Assembly: GCF_000732615.1 (NCBI RefSeq)
Contig: NZ_JPGL01000010.1
Coordinates: 62,001-126,000 of the forward strand
DNA: 64,000 nucleotides
Source of the DNA: Burkholderia paludis
GTDB taxonomy: Bacteria; Pseudomonadota; Gammaproteobacteria; Burkholderiales; Burkholderiaceae
Direction of reading: 5' to 3'
The position numbers and the translations under genes are program-made. Shown here in pieces: positions 55,252 through 64,000 of this stretch. Position 1 is the stretch's first letter; each line of letters starts with the position of its first letter. The notes beneath the pieces are model-generated. The model was not told the DNA's origin and searched no databases. It saw only the letters and a program-made list of their open reading frames with translations.

Positions 55252-56154
55252 TTAGATCAGGAAATTCTCGAGGAAGGCCAACACCTCGGCCGGGGCATCC
55301 TCAGGCAGCAGATGCCCACCGGGCAGTCCGCCCCCCTTCACATTGTCAGCCCACCTCGACCACGTATCGACGGGCGACACATGTCTCGCCTTTTGCTCCA
55401 TGTCGCTCCATAGCACCAGCACCGGACAGGCAAGCTTGCGGCCCGCTGCACAATCGCTCGCGTCGTGTTCCAGATCCTCCGACATGGCGGCGCGATAGTC
55501 TTCGCAGATCGCGTGACGCACGTCCGGGTTCCGGAATGCGGTTCGATAGGCTTCCAGCGCCAATGTATCGATCCGCTCAATGCCTCCCGCCATCCTCGCA
55601 AGCGCGGCGTCGATGTAGGCGTCCGGATCGGCCGCCAGCATCCGCTCCGGAAGGTCCGCAGGCTGCGCCAGAAAAAACCAGTGCCAGGCATTGAATGCAA
55701 AAGTCCTGTCGACCTGCGCGAACGCATCCAGCGTGGGCACGACGGCCAGCGATGCATAGGCGGTGACACGCTGAGGGTGATCCAGCGCAAGCCGGTATCC
55801 TGCGCGAGCGCCCCGATCATGTCCGGCCACGGCGAACCGTTCGTACCCGAGCCGATCCATCAGCGTGACGAGCGCGCCGGCCACGCGGCGTTTGGTCCAT
55901 CGCGGCCGATCGTTGCGGGTCCGGCTGTCGCCGTATCCCGGCAGGTCCGGTACGACGACGGTGTGCGACCTGGCGAGCGCCGGCGCCAACAGTCGCCACG
56001 CGACGTGGGTCTGCGGATAGCCGTGCAGCAACAGCACCGGTGATCCCGTTCCGCCGACGACACCCCGAAACGAAACCTCGTCAGTTTCGATGTCGAGCCG
56101 GGTAAAGCCGGGAAAGAAGTCCGCCGCTGCAGTTCGTTCGACGTCGGGTTCCAC
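55252..56154 (-). CDS. Fluoroacetate/haloacetate dehalogenase-like alpha/beta hydrolase
   Basis: The 300-aa hydrolase has the FAc-DEX active-site set: HDRGARAGYR with nucleophile D113 and halide/carboxylate-binding R114 and R117, HW at 158-159 (NAWHWFFLAQPADLPE), CEDYRA carrying the expected Tyr, and GGHLLPED with the catalytic His. These enzymes displace halide from haloacetates by an Asp ester. Start GTG 56154 follows AAGGAGG. An epoxide hydrolase is the main alternative. It is co-directional with the 56180 hydrolase, 25 bp apart. Confidence 0.85.
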   Translation of the reverse strand: MEPDVERTAAADFFPGFTRLDIETDEVSFRGVVGGTGSPVLLLHGYPQTHVAWRLLAPALARSHTVVVPDLPGYGDSRTRNDRPRWTKRRVAGALVTLMDRLGYERFAVAGHDRGARAGYRLALDHPQRVTAYASLAVVPTLDAFAQVDRTFAFNAWHWFFLAQPADLPERMLAADPDAYIDAALARMAGGIERIDTLALEAYRTAFRNPDVRHAICEDYRAAMSEDLEHDASDCAAGRKLACPVLVLWSDMEQKARHVSPVDTWSRWADNVKGGGLPGGHLLPEDAPAEVLAFLENFLI

Positions 56155-56179
56155 GTTTGCCTCCTTGTGCAGGAATGCT

Positions 56180-57088
56180 TCATTTCCCGGATACCGACCT
56201 GACGAACCCGGCCAGATCGCGGTTGAATCGATCGGGTTCCTCCATGAACGGTGCATGGCCCGCGTCGGCGTAAACTTTGCTGATGATGCGTGGATTCACC
56301 GCGGTCACGCGGGCCAGCGTCGCAGACGTGTCGACCAGCGCATCGCGGCCGCCGTACAGGAACAGCAAGGGCACGCGCGTCTTGCCGAGCGCCTCGGCGG
56401 CAAACACCGTCATCGTCGGGACTTCCCTCTGCATGTCCCACGACGCCATCGCGGCGTTGGCGAGCAATCGGCTGAAGGTGTCGGCATCCGGACGATGGTT
56501 GAAACACAGCCCGACGAAGGCACGCTCGCCGTCGAGATGCGTCTTCAGGTCCGACGCATTCATGTCCCGATAGACCTCGGGATGCTCGACGATCTGACCC
56601 GGCACGAGTTCGACCACACCATCGACATACACGGCACCGGCGATGTTGCGATCGCCGTACGTCGCGAGGTAGTTCGATATCACCACGCCGCCAAGCGACC
56701 AACCGACCACGACCGGCTTTTTCGCGTGCGAGCCGTCGATCACCGCTTCGAGGTCGTCGGCCCAACGGCGTCCGTCGTGATACGGCGCGCCGCCGGATGG
56801 TTTATCCGACAGGCCGTGGCCGCGCAGATCGAAGGTGATGATCCGGTATGGACGCAAGTCGGCGCTTTGCACCTGCGCTTCCCAGTTCAGGCGACTGCCA
56901 AGCAGGCCGTGAATGAAAATGACCGGTGCGCCGTCAGGGTTGCCGCTTTCCTGAACCGCAAGCTTTACTCCATCCTTCGATGTCACCGTATAGCTTGTCG
57001 GAGCAGCGACCGCGTCGGGCATCGACACACATGGCGTTGCCGCCGCGACTGCGGCGGTCAGCAGATAACTGAGCATTCGGGTGGGCAT
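56180..57088 (-). CDS. Secreted alpha/beta hydrolase
   Basis: The 302-aa protein has a signal peptide (about 1-28, MLSYLLTAAVAAATPCVSM), then an alpha/beta hydrolase core: IFIHGLLGSRLNWEAQ, VVVGWSLGGVVISNYL with Ser in GWSLGG, LYGGRDALVDTSA, and GHAPFMEEP with the catalytic His. GAGG is 8 nt before ATG 57088. It diverges from a MerR regulator and shares the strand with the dehalogenase-like gene, so both may be MerR-controlled. Confidence 0.85.
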   Translation of the reverse strand: MPTRMLSYLLTAAVAAATPCVSMPDAVAAPTSYTVTSKDGVKLAVQESGNPDGAPVIFIHGLLGSRLNWEAQVQSADLRPYRIITFDLRGHGLSDKPSGGAPYHDGRRWADDLEAVIDGSHAKKPVVVGWSLGGVVISNYLATYGDRNIAGAVYVDGVVELVPGQIVEHPEVYRDMNASDLKTHLDGERAFVGLCFNHRPDADTFSRLLANAAMASWDMQREVPTMTVFAAEALGKTRVPLLFLYGGRDALVDTSATLARVTAVNPRIISKVYADAGHAPFMEEPDRFNRDLAGFVRSVSGK

Positions 57089-57120
57089 CGGAAAGTCCTC
57101 AAGGTGAATCGTCCGCCCAG

Positions 57121-57150
57121 TCTCAACCCTCACACTGATGTCAGAGTCAA
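57121..57150 (-). promoter_or_regulatory. Candidate MerR-type promoter/operator
   Basis: On the minus strand TTGACT (complement of 57145-57150) is followed by a 19-nt spacer and TGAGAC. The spacer has the imperfect dyad ccctcacactgatgtcagag (57127-57146). A 19-bp spacer under a dyad is the classic MerR arrangement, and the site lies between the MerR gene and the hydrolase. Confidence 0.55.
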
Positions 57151-57174
57151 GCGATTCGTGCTAGCCTGCTTTTC

Positions 57175-57561
57175 ATGGACAAGATGCCCCCGAAGGAACT
57201 GCTGACTATCGGAGAAGTTTCGCGGCGTACCGGTGCAAGCGTGCGATCGATCCGTTACTACGACGAACACGGCTTGCTCGCGTCGGTGCGCGCGAACAAT
57301 GGATACCGGATGTTCCCCGACAAGGCGGTCACGCAGGTCAGGCAGATCCAGCGCATGATCGCGACCGGCTTCACCATTGACGACATTCTCGGCTTCCCGG
57401 ACTGCATGCTTCTGATCGAAGGCGCCCGTTCGTGCGACCAGATCACCGATGTCCAGCGGCGACGCCTCGAAGCCATCGATCGTCAGATCGCGGATCTCGA
57501 ACGACGTCGCATGAGGCTCATCAAAACCCTGTCGGAAGGCGCGATTCCACCGATCGAGTAA
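57175..57561 (+). CDS. MerR-family transcriptional regulator
   Basis: The 128-aa protein has the MerR HTH LLTIGEVSRRTGASVRSIRYYDEHGLL and a helical dimerisation/effector part with a short C-terminus (DRQIADLERRRMRLIKTL). It lacks the metal-binding Cys set of MerR/CueR, so an organic or oxidative signal is more likely. It diverges from the hydrolase pair and should control it. Confidence 0.92.
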   Translation: MDKMPPKELLTIGEVSRRTGASVRSIRYYDEHGLLASVRANNGYRMFPDKAVTQVRQIQRMIATGFTIDDILGFPDCMLLIEGARSCDQITDVQRRRLEAIDRQIADLERRRMRLIKTLSEGAIPPIE

Positions 57562-57793
57562 GGCGCGGCGTTCGAATGGCCGAACCCGCGGCACACGAAT
57601 CCATCGTCAAGCGGTCGCATTCGGCGCCGACTTCTTTCTGCAAAGCGCCACGCGTCGGCCGTTGCATTCCTTCGTGCCGGATCGGGTGCCGAGTTGACGG
57701 CAACGCGTGCCGGCGGCACGGCGTTGCTCGGGTAAGCGGCAAACCTTCAGGTGTCGCTGGCTGCGGCGAGATGAGCAACGCCTCATGGCCACT

Positions 57794-58270
57794 TCACGCC
57801 TGACGATGGCGCGCGTCGCTCTCCAGGTCACCTGGAGGCCCTTCGCGTGACTCCAGAAGAATGTAGTCCCCGTCCTCCGATATTCCGGAACCGACTTCGA
57901 TGAAGTTGCAGGCTCGGTAGAACGAAAGCGCCGACAGATTGCGAGTCAGGCACTTCAATCGATAGCGTGCTGTCGGCCATTCCGGCAATGCGTGCAGGAG
58001 AGCGCGACCGACGCCGAGTCGCTGGTGATCGAGCCCAACATACAGATGATGAATGAAGTTGTCCGGCTCCCAAACCGAAACAAAACCCGCCGGAAGCCCG
58101 GAGCCGTCTTCGGCGATCAGCAGCAGTTCGCCTTGCGTCTGTTCATCCAGATCCTCGCTCCGGATCTTTTCAGGCTCCAGCCATGGGTAAGCATCCCGGC
58201 GAACCTCCATGAACAGTTGCCGCAATTTGGGCCAGTCTTCCGCGACCGCGGAACGTATTGCAACAGACAT
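57794..58270 (-). CDS. GNAT-family N-acetyltransferase
   Basis: The 158-aa protein has the GNAT core: HHLYVGLDHQRLGVGRALLHALPEW is the acetyl-CoA motif and NLSALSFYRACNFIEVGSG the terminal part. AGGAA precedes ATG 58270. Substrate unknown. Confidence 0.85.
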   Translation of the reverse strand: MSVAIRSAVAEDWPKLRQLFMEVRRDAYPWLEPEKIRSEDLDEQTQGELLLIAEDGSGLPAGFVSVWEPDNFIHHLYVGLDHQRLGVGRALLHALPEWPTARYRLKCLTRNLSALSFYRACNFIEVGSGISEDGDYILLESREGPPGDLESDARHRQA

Positions 58271-59189
58271 CTCACATTTCCTTTAATCGACGCGTTACCG
58301 GATATCCTTCGCGGCACGCTTGGCGCCTTATGCGCGTTGGCTCGTGATGCCCCGTAAGCAAGCTTCAACAGGCACGATCGTGATGATTCGGAATAGTGCA
58401 TCGTTGGTGCCTTCGCTGCGATATAGGTCGCACCGGGCGGTGCACAACGCGAATGCGATACGAATCGTGCGGGACCTGGATACCCCCCTAAAGGTATTTC
58501 GAACTGCACCGGCCGCCGAGTCTGCTGTTGCATGACTATCGCCCTGGACGCCACATGGCGCCGGTGACAAACATCCAGAACCCGCAGCCGCGCACGATCA
58601 CAAACTCGGCGCTCGCTATCAATCATGAGATCGAACATCGCGAGTTCGCGAAGGTTCGATCTCATCGGAGGCCTCATCCGGATCGCCCGGATTTCGCGGC
58701 GCGCTAACGGCGGCTTCTGCAGGACAAGCGCGCCCTTGTTCCATGGCCCACGGTTGCGAACGGCGACGTTACCAGATTTTCCGACAATTGCCTTTCAGTC
58801 AAAGGGAGATTGACTGTGCGGTTCCGTGGACGGCCGCTATCCGGTCTCATTCGGTCCTTGAAAGCCGTTCCGCGTCGATCGGCGGGTCGATGTCGAGCGG
58901 AGCTGCCTTTGCGGGAAGTTGCGGATGAGCGGTCGGCTCCAATATGGCCCTCCCTCGCGCCTCGACAGCCGTTCCTTCGAACCACGAACACCCCGACTCC
59001 CGACGGACTGACGCATCGCGCGAAAGCCGTGTTCCTTGTCGGTCGACGACGACTTCGAACGAATTGAACCCTCCCGTCGTGAGGTTATTCGCAAGTTCCT
59101 CCGCACGATTCGATATTGGTTGGTAACATACCAAATCAGGTTATCCCTCTGTTTTCATTGTTCTCAACGCTCACGCGAGGATTTCTTCG
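58271..59189. other. Large gap with an inverted repeat, no gene supported
   Basis: The 919 bp between the divergent GNAT and methyltransferase genes has only shadow frames on both strands. It contains the inverted repeat at 58625. Confidence 0.45.
58625..58665. repeat. Perfect 12-bp inverted repeat with 17-nt spacer
   Basis: Arms atgagatcgaac (58625-58636) and gttcgatctcat (58654-58665) are exact reverse complements. The spacer itself contains cgcga...tcgcg, so a longer hairpin or a twofold-symmetric operator could form. It lies in a gene-free gap. Confidence 0.65.
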
Positions 59190-59867
59190 ATGGCAGATTT
59201 CGACACCTCCGCAACCAGCTACGACCAGCGCATTCCAACCCTCGTCCCGGGCTATGCGCTCGCCCAGGACGTCGTGCGCGCAATCATGCTCGACCTCCTC
59301 CCGACCGACGCTTCGATCCTCATCTGCGGGGCGGGCACAGGCGCGGAACTGCTTCGGCTCGGCCAGGCGGCCAGCCGCTGGCGTTTCACCGCGGTCGATC
59401 CGTCCGCCGCGATGCTCGGGGTCGCCCGGACAAAGGTGCAGCACACCGCATTGGCAAATCACGTCGCATGGCATCCATGCCGTCTCGAGGATGCGCCGCC
59501 GGGGCAGCATGACGCCGCCGTCTCCCTGCTGGTGGGGCATTTCATTCCGGACGATGGAGCCCGGCTCGACTATCTGCGCGCGATGGCGATGCGCATGAAA
59601 CCGGGCAGCCCCGGCCTGCTTTTCGAATACGAAGCCACCCCGCTTCCCGACGGCGCCTATCGGCACTGGCTGATCGCGAACGGACTCAATCACGAGGACG
59701 CCGCGGACGTACAGGCGCGGATCGACACTCACTGGCATCCCGTTACGGCGGAACGGAGGCAGGCATTGTTGAAAGAGGCGGGATATAGGTCGTCGGAAAC
59801 GTGCTTTCAGGCACTTGGGTTCCGTGTTTCGCTGGTCCGTCGACACGGAGCGGGAGGCGCGGCATGA
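59190..59867 (+). CDS. Class I SAM-dependent methyltransferase
   Basis: The 225-aa Rossmann methyltransferase has motif I ILICGAGTGAELLRLG, FTAVDPSAAMLGVAR for the ribose Asp, and a motif around HDAAVSLLVGHFIPDDG. It transfers a methyl group to an unknown small molecule. The ATG follows gagg with 8-nt spacing. The last codon overlaps the next gene (ATGA), so translation is coupled. Confidence 0.9.
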   Translation: MADFDTSATSYDQRIPTLVPGYALAQDVVRAIMLDLLPTDASILICGAGTGAELLRLGQAASRWRFTAVDPSAAMLGVARTKVQHTALANHVAWHPCRLEDAPPGQHDAAVSLLVGHFIPDDGARLDYLRAMAMRMKPGSPGLLFEYEATPLPDGAYRHWLIANGLNHEDAADVQARIDTHWHPVTAERRQALLKEAGYRSSETCFQALGFRVSLVRRHGAGGAA

Positions 59868-61201
59868 AACGCTCTTGCACTGAAAGCAGGCGCTCCACGG
59901 CGGCCCGCCGCGTACCGAAAGCCGTGCTCGCCATCTGGATGCTGTTCGCGCTTCTGTTCGGCCATCCGTCGACGTCACTGGCGGCGGCCGACGGCCCTGC
60001 GACAACCCTCGTCGTCGGCACGATCAAAGCGGACAAATACGATCGCGCGGGCGGCCGCAGCGGCACACCGGTGATCTTCATCCCCAGCCTCGGAGCGGGA
60101 CCCTGGATCTGGGGCGGGCTGGACCGGCGATTCGCGTCGTCCCATCCGGTCTATACGCTAACGCTTGCCGGCCTCGATGGACGCCCGGCCGCGTCGGCGC
60201 CGGTCATCGAAAAAGTCGTGGCGGATCTTGCGCGCCTGATCGTCCAGCAACATCTCGACCGCCCGGTTCTGATCGGCCACAGCCTGGGCGGCTACATCGG
60301 GTACCGTTTCGCGACCGAGCATCCGGACCTCGTCGGGCGACTTGTCGCAATGGAAGGCTTTCCCGTGTTCCCGCCGCTGGCAAACGCGGATGCCGCCACA
60401 CGGCGCGCAGCCGCACAAAAGCTTGCCGGCACGTTCACCGAAGGCGGCACGCCACAAGCGTTCCTGGCGTCCATGCAGGGCTTTCTGGAAGCGCGGATGA
60501 ACGATTCGAAGGAAGCGGACCGCCTGGCCACGCTTGCGTCACGCAGCGATCCGAAGGCAGTGGCCGAATACGTTCTCGAGATGCTGCCCGCGGATCTCCG
60601 CCCTGACCTCGTCAAGCTGAAAGCGCCGGTCTTGGCGATCGTGGCGGCCAATTCCTACCGGAAGGGTGCGAGCGAGTCCGACATCCGCGCCTTCTATACG
60701 GGCATGCTGGCCAACGCGCCCCAGGCCAGCGTGGTAATCGTCCCGAATGCGCGGCACTTCGTCATGCTGGACCAGCCGGATGCCGTCTATCGATCGATCC
60801 GGCAATTCCTGCAAGATACACGGACAGCAGACGCGCCGCATGCCCCGGCGTCCGACGTTTCCCTGATCCGTCAAATGCTCCACGATCGTTTCGATAACCC
60901 GGATGCGCCCCTGACGGTCGGCCCGATCGCCGTCAGTGGCGACGCCGCGATTGCCGACTGGGCGCAGGGTGCCACCGGCGGCCGCGCGCTCCTGCGACGC
61001 CGGCAAGGCCAATGGTCGATTATGCTGTGCGGCGGCGAAGCACTGAAAGAAACCGCAACGCTTGTGCAGGCGGGACTCGCCATGCCGCAAGCGACCGTGC
61101 TCGCCAACGATCTCGCCGCGATGGAGCGCACGCTTTCACCTGCGGTCCTGGCCCGCTTCGGGCATTTCGCGGGCCTGGTACACATGGATGCGAAGCAATG
61201 A
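59864..61201 (+). CDS. Alpha/beta hydrolase fused to a copper-uptake-associated domain
   Basis: The 445-aa protein begins with an N-terminal signal/anchor (AVLAIWMLFALLFGHPSTSL). A hydrolase domain follows (about 60-320: IFIPSLGAGPWIWGGLDRRF, LIGHSLGGYIGYRF with Ser in GHSLGG, then NARHFVMLDQPD). The C-terminal 120 residues (RQMLHDRFDNPDAPLTVGPIA, ADWAQGATGGRALL, WSIMLCGGEALKETA) match the separate copper-uptake system-associated domain. This is an unusual fusion. ATGA overlaps link it to the methyltransferase and TetR genes. Confidence 0.8.
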   Translation: MKRSCTESRRSTAARRVPKAVLAIWMLFALLFGHPSTSLAAADGPATTLVVGTIKADKYDRAGGRSGTPVIFIPSLGAGPWIWGGLDRRFASSHPVYTLTLAGLDGRPAASAPVIEKVVADLARLIVQQHLDRPVLIGHSLGGYIGYRFATEHPDLVGRLVAMEGFPVFPPLANADAATRRAAAQKLAGTFTEGGTPQAFLASMQGFLEARMNDSKEADRLATLASRSDPKAVAEYVLEMLPADLRPDLVKLKAPVLAIVAANSYRKGASESDIRAFYTGMLANAPQASVVIVPNARHFVMLDQPDAVYRSIRQFLQDTRTADAPHAPASDVSLIRQMLHDRFDNPDAPLTVGPIAVSGDAAIADWAQGATGGRALLRRRQGQWSIMLCGGEALKETATLVQAGLAMPQATVLANDLAAMERTLSPAVLARFGHFAGLVHMDAKQ

Positions 61202-61761
61202 ACGAACACTTGTCCCGGAAACGCGATCCGGAGCCCGAAAACAGCATACGCACGCGCCTTCTCGACGCTGCGTTCGAATTGATCCGGACGCAGGGGGTAC
61301 AGGCACTGACCCAACCGCGCGTCGCCAAACTGGCCGGCGTTCGCCAGTCCCACCTGACCTACTATTTCCCGCGCCGCGCCGATCTGTTCTTTGCGCTGTT
61401 CGAAGCGTCGCACGCGCGCGCGCATGCCCATTCCGGTCACGGGGACGTGCAAGAAACGCCGCATTTCTTCGCATTCCTGAATCAGCTCATGTTCGATCGG
61501 GAGCGGGCGCGATTCTTCTTCACGACCATCCTCGAGGTGAGCGAAGAACCCGCACTCCGGTCGGTAGTCGCGGAACATGCGCGAAGTCTCGCTCGGTTCG
61601 TCGCACCGCATTTCGGACGGCAAGCGGACGATCCAGGCGTGGCGCTCTTTATCGACCTCCTGCGGGGCATGGCGCTTAGAGCGCTGCTCGAACCTGAAGC
61701 GCCGTTACCGGATATCGTCAAGGTCGCCGCCGCGTTGGGGCTGCATGCAGCGGCAGGTTGA
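61198..61761 (+). CDS. TetR-family transcriptional regulator
   Basis: The 187-aa protein has an N-terminal TetR HTH (RTRLLDAAFELIRTQGVQAL, QPRVAKLAGVRQSHLTYYFPRRADLF) and a helical ligand-binding half. Its ATG overlaps the previous stop by 4 bp, so it is the third gene of a coupled operon and probably represses it. Ligand unknown. Confidence 0.9.
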   Translation: MNEHLSRKRDPEPENSIRTRLLDAAFELIRTQGVQALTQPRVAKLAGVRQSHLTYYFPRRADLFFALFEASHARAHAHSGHGDVQETPHFFAFLNQLMFDRERARFFFTTILEVSEEPALRSVVAEHARSLARFVAPHFGRQADDPGVALFIDLLRGMALRALLEPEAPLPDIVKVAAALGLHAAAG

Positions 61762-61954
61762 TCGCGGATGCGGATGATGTGGCCGACTGGCAATGCGGAG
61801 GCTAACCGCTGGTGGACGACGGTCGTTCGTCGTTTTTTGGAGGGAAGAACGGGGTTGCTTCCGGGCGCGGACGCCGTTTATATGGGCCATGAATCCGGGG
61901 GCTCGTTTCAAGGCGAAGCCTCGCTCTCACCTGACCATGCAATAAAAAGTGTCG

Positions 61955-62821
61955 TCATGCGCGATCCCCTGTCACAAAACGACCACGTAGCCACGAAACG
62001 AACTCATCGAGATTTGCAGGGGGTGTTCTGTTTGCAGGTAGCGCCATCAATCCAAATGGCAGTTCCACGAATCCCCACGGCGCAACGAGCTGCCCCTCGT
62101 TAAGCTCTTTACGTACAAGTCTGCGCTCGACGAGGGCAACGCCGAGTCCGGAGAGTGCAGCTTCAATGCATAGGTGCGTGTGCGGGAACGATATCTCTCC
62201 TCCGGTTCCGACTCCGCAATTGGCCCGCTCGTCCCAATGTGTCCATGCACTTGATGTGAAATCGTGGGCAATGCGTATGCCGGTCTCGGCTGAGCCTCGA
62301 TATGCAGGGGAACACACGGGTCCGAATGTAACTGGCGCAAGCAGCGTTGCGCGACCGAGGTCGCTTTCCGGATATGACGTGAGATCCCATGCAATGACCA
62401 GGTCTGCTCCTTCGTTGCGGATTTCACGAGCCGAGGTCATTGACAGGCGGATACGGACATCAGGATGCTCGCGATAGAAGTCCGCTAGATTGGGAACGAG
62501 CCAACGCATTGCGAAAGTCGCGCTACAAGCAACGTGCAAACCTGCGCGTTGTACCTGATCGCGTACCTTCGCGTAGCCGTGTTCGAGCTGCTCGAAAACT
62601 GACGTGACAACGGAGTTAAGTTGCTGCCCGTGTCGATTCAGTTTTAGCCCTGTTCCGTCCTTGTCAAAGAGCGGGGCTCCTACATGCTCTTGAAGGAGCC
62701 TCAACTGCCGGCTCACCGCGCCGTGCGTTCTGGACAGCTCGTCCGCGGCTTTTGTGACCGATTGATGCCTGGCCGTCGCTTCAAACGCGCGCAGCAAGGA
62801 GAGCGGAGGTAGAGCACGCAT
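61955..62821 (-). CDS. LysR-family transcriptional regulator
   Basis: The 288-aa protein starts MRALPPLSLLRAFEATARHQ, with HTH KAADELSRTHGAVSRQLRLLQEHVG, the GcvA subgroup form. The effector domain follows residue about 90. It diverges from the methyltransferase at 63052 and is the likely regulator of it. Confidence 0.9.
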   Translation of the reverse strand: MRALPPLSLLRAFEATARHQSVTKAADELSRTHGAVSRQLRLLQEHVGAPLFDKDGTGLKLNRHGQQLNSVVTSVFEQLEHGYAKVRDQVQRAGLHVACSATFAMRWLVPNLADFYREHPDVRIRLSMTSAREIRNEGADLVIAWDLTSYPESDLGRATLLAPVTFGPVCSPAYRGSAETGIRIAHDFTSSAWTHWDERANCGVGTGGEISFPHTHLCIEAALSGLGVALVERRLVRKELNEGQLVAPWGFVELPFGLMALPANRTPPANLDEFVSWLRGRFVTGDRA

Positions 62822-63051
62822 GTTTCTGCCCCTTCGTTAAAAAAACTGACGGATACGAGCAAAAAAACTCGATGTTCGAATAGTACCGTGTGCGCTTATT
62901 CTAGTTTTCGCAAACTATCGGCGATGCAGGAGAGACACCTTCAGCAGTCTTTCCGTCGTTGAAGGTGGCTGCATGAGACACCGAGTTCGTTGCGCAAAAG
63001 GATTATGCAATAACAAGCTTTCGTTAGTTTACTAGTGAAAAGGATCTGCAC
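62822..63051. promoter_or_regulatory. Divergent LysR/methyltransferase promoter region
   Basis: The 230-bp gap is AT-rich in parts (ttcgttaaaaaaactgacgg, ttattctagttttcgcaaac). It probably carries the LysR site and both promoters. AAGGA precedes the 63052 start. Confidence 0.45.
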
Positions 63052-63828
63052 ATGGATAACAGACACGAGGACGGCAGTGCGGGCGATGCCAACTATGGAT
63101 CGATAGGTATCAACTACACCCTTTACCGGCAACCTGATCCTTATATTGATGGCTGCATCAGGAAAGCTCTCGGCGATACCCGATCGGTTCTCAATGTCGG
63201 GGCCGGCGCTGGCTCCTACGAGCCTCTTGACCGTGATGTCACGGCAGTTGAACCTTCGGCCTCGATGCGGGCCCAGCGGCCTCCGTATCTCCCGATTGCC
63301 ATCGATGCGGTGGCGCAAAGCCTGCCTTTCGCGGATGACAGCTTCGATGCAAGCATGTCGACGTTCTCGGTGCATCAGTGGCCCGACCTGAACGCCGGAC
63401 TTGCCGAAATGCGGAGAGTGTCGCGCGGACCCGTGTTGATCCTGACGTGCGATCCTGCACAACTAAGCGCCTCCTGGCTTGCGGAATATGCGCCCGAGAT
63501 GATCGCAGTGGAGGCGCGGCGATACCCGGCGATTCAGTCCATCGTCGATGGATTGGGCGGCCGGGTGGACGTCGAGTCCGTGAAGATTCCCTTGAATTGC
63601 GTGGACGGCTTCGCCGAAGGCTATTACGGGCGACCTGAAAGGTTGCTTGAAGCCGGCGCGCGGCGCGCCAATTCCGCATGGAGCTTCGTTGAACCTGGCG
63701 TGGAGGCGCGTTTTGCAGAGCGCCTCAGCCGCGATCTCGAAAACGGCGCGTGGGACGCAAAGTATGGCTTTCTTCGCACGCTGCCGATGTTCGATGGATC
63801 ACTGAGATTGATTACCGGTCATGCCTAG
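63052..63828 (+). CDS. Class I SAM-dependent methyltransferase
   Basis: The 258-aa UbiE/COQ5-like methyltransferase has motif I SVLNVGAGAGSYEP, DVTAVEPSASMRAQRP, SFDASMSTFSVHQWPD and a helical tail. The N-terminal segment (INYTLYRQPDPYIDGCI) resembles ubiE-like small-molecule methyltransferases. Acceptor unknown. It is controlled, by position, from the LysR divergent promoter. Confidence 0.9.
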   Translation: MDNRHEDGSAGDANYGSIGINYTLYRQPDPYIDGCIRKALGDTRSVLNVGAGAGSYEPLDRDVTAVEPSASMRAQRPPYLPIAIDAVAQSLPFADDSFDASMSTFSVHQWPDLNAGLAEMRRVSRGPVLILTCDPAQLSASWLAEYAPEMIAVEARRYPAIQSIVDGLGGRVDVESVKIPLNCVDGFAEGYYGRPERLLEAGARRANSAWSFVEPGVEARFAERLSRDLENGAWDAKYGFLRTLPMFDGSLRLITGHA

Positions 63829-64000
63829 CCACTCGAAGCGATCTCGAACGGGGTTGGGTGTAATAAGGCCGTCCGTTAAATGTAATACTGGCTATTGCTG
63901 CGGCATCAACACACCGTCTTGGGAAAGAAGGTTTGACAGTTCAGACGGGGAGAGTCGTTTCATCTTCTTTTCGATCTTGCGATCGTATTACCTGTCGTTG

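Noticed and set aside
1-64000. CRISPR array, tRNA, rRNA, prophage or integrase.
   Set aside because: No repeat-spacer series, no tRNA-like cloverleaf and no integrase or phage structural gene was seen by eye. Short or divergent RNA genes could be missed.

Overview
The window is a high-GC chromosomal segment whose gene content and codon use fit Burkholderia, most likely the B. cepacia complex. Indicators are a 16-stranded OmpC-type porin, many LysR, AraC and GNAT genes, a FabI enoyl-ACP reductase and a membrane-bound transhydrogenase. This placement is inference from content, since no rRNA or other phylogenetic marker is present. No tRNA, rRNA, CRISPR array or complete insertion sequence was seen.

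Region 1 (0.15-8.5 kb) looks like a small natural-product cluster: a clavaminate-synthase-like Fe(II)/2-oxoglutarate oxygenase, a DHA2 exporter, two different ATP-grasp ligases, a LysR regulator, a BASS-like transporter and a GNAT. The 3' end of the second ATP-grasp gene carries a fresh 108-bp tandem duplication. Region 2 (8.9-18.5 kb) holds a MoxR ATPase/VWA pair that converges on an MHYT sensor kinase and its partner response regulator, which has a degenerate HD-GYP domain. A GNAT, a TPR protein and a two-gene ABC system follow. Region 3 (18.7-24.1 kb) has pntB-pntA, a GNAT, a chloramphenicol-phosphotransferase-fold kinase and an Amj-type lipid II flippase.

Region 4 (24.2-30.6 kb) is a probable catabolic or detoxification set: LysR, a dimeric alpha/beta-barrel protein, a tautomerase, a metallo-beta-lactamase-fold hydrolase, an SDR without its catalytic Tyr, a Tat-exported DJ-1/PfpI protein, a SnoaL-like protein and a GlxA-type regulator. 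Region 5 (30.7-36.8 kb) contains a GNAT, small membrane proteins, a LACTB2-like hydrolase and a porin. Region 6 (35.7-44.8 kb) is a beta-oxidation-type operon (enoyl-CoA hydratase, thiolase, acyl-CoA dehydrogenase, SDR, acyl-CoA synthetase, BON protein) flanked by two closely related AraC regulators.

Region 7 (45-53 kb) is patchy and partly AT-richer. It holds orphan immunity-like proteins (DUF6196, DUF2199, GAD-like/DUF1851 and two unknowns) among gene debris: an MFS tail, a LysR head, and IS3 and IS481 remnants. Region 8 (53-64 kb) has fabI, a fluoroacetate-dehalogenase-like enzyme, a second alpha/beta hydrolase divergent from a MerR gene, a GNAT, a translationally coupled methyltransferase/hydrolase-fusion/TetR operon, a LysR and another methyltransferase.
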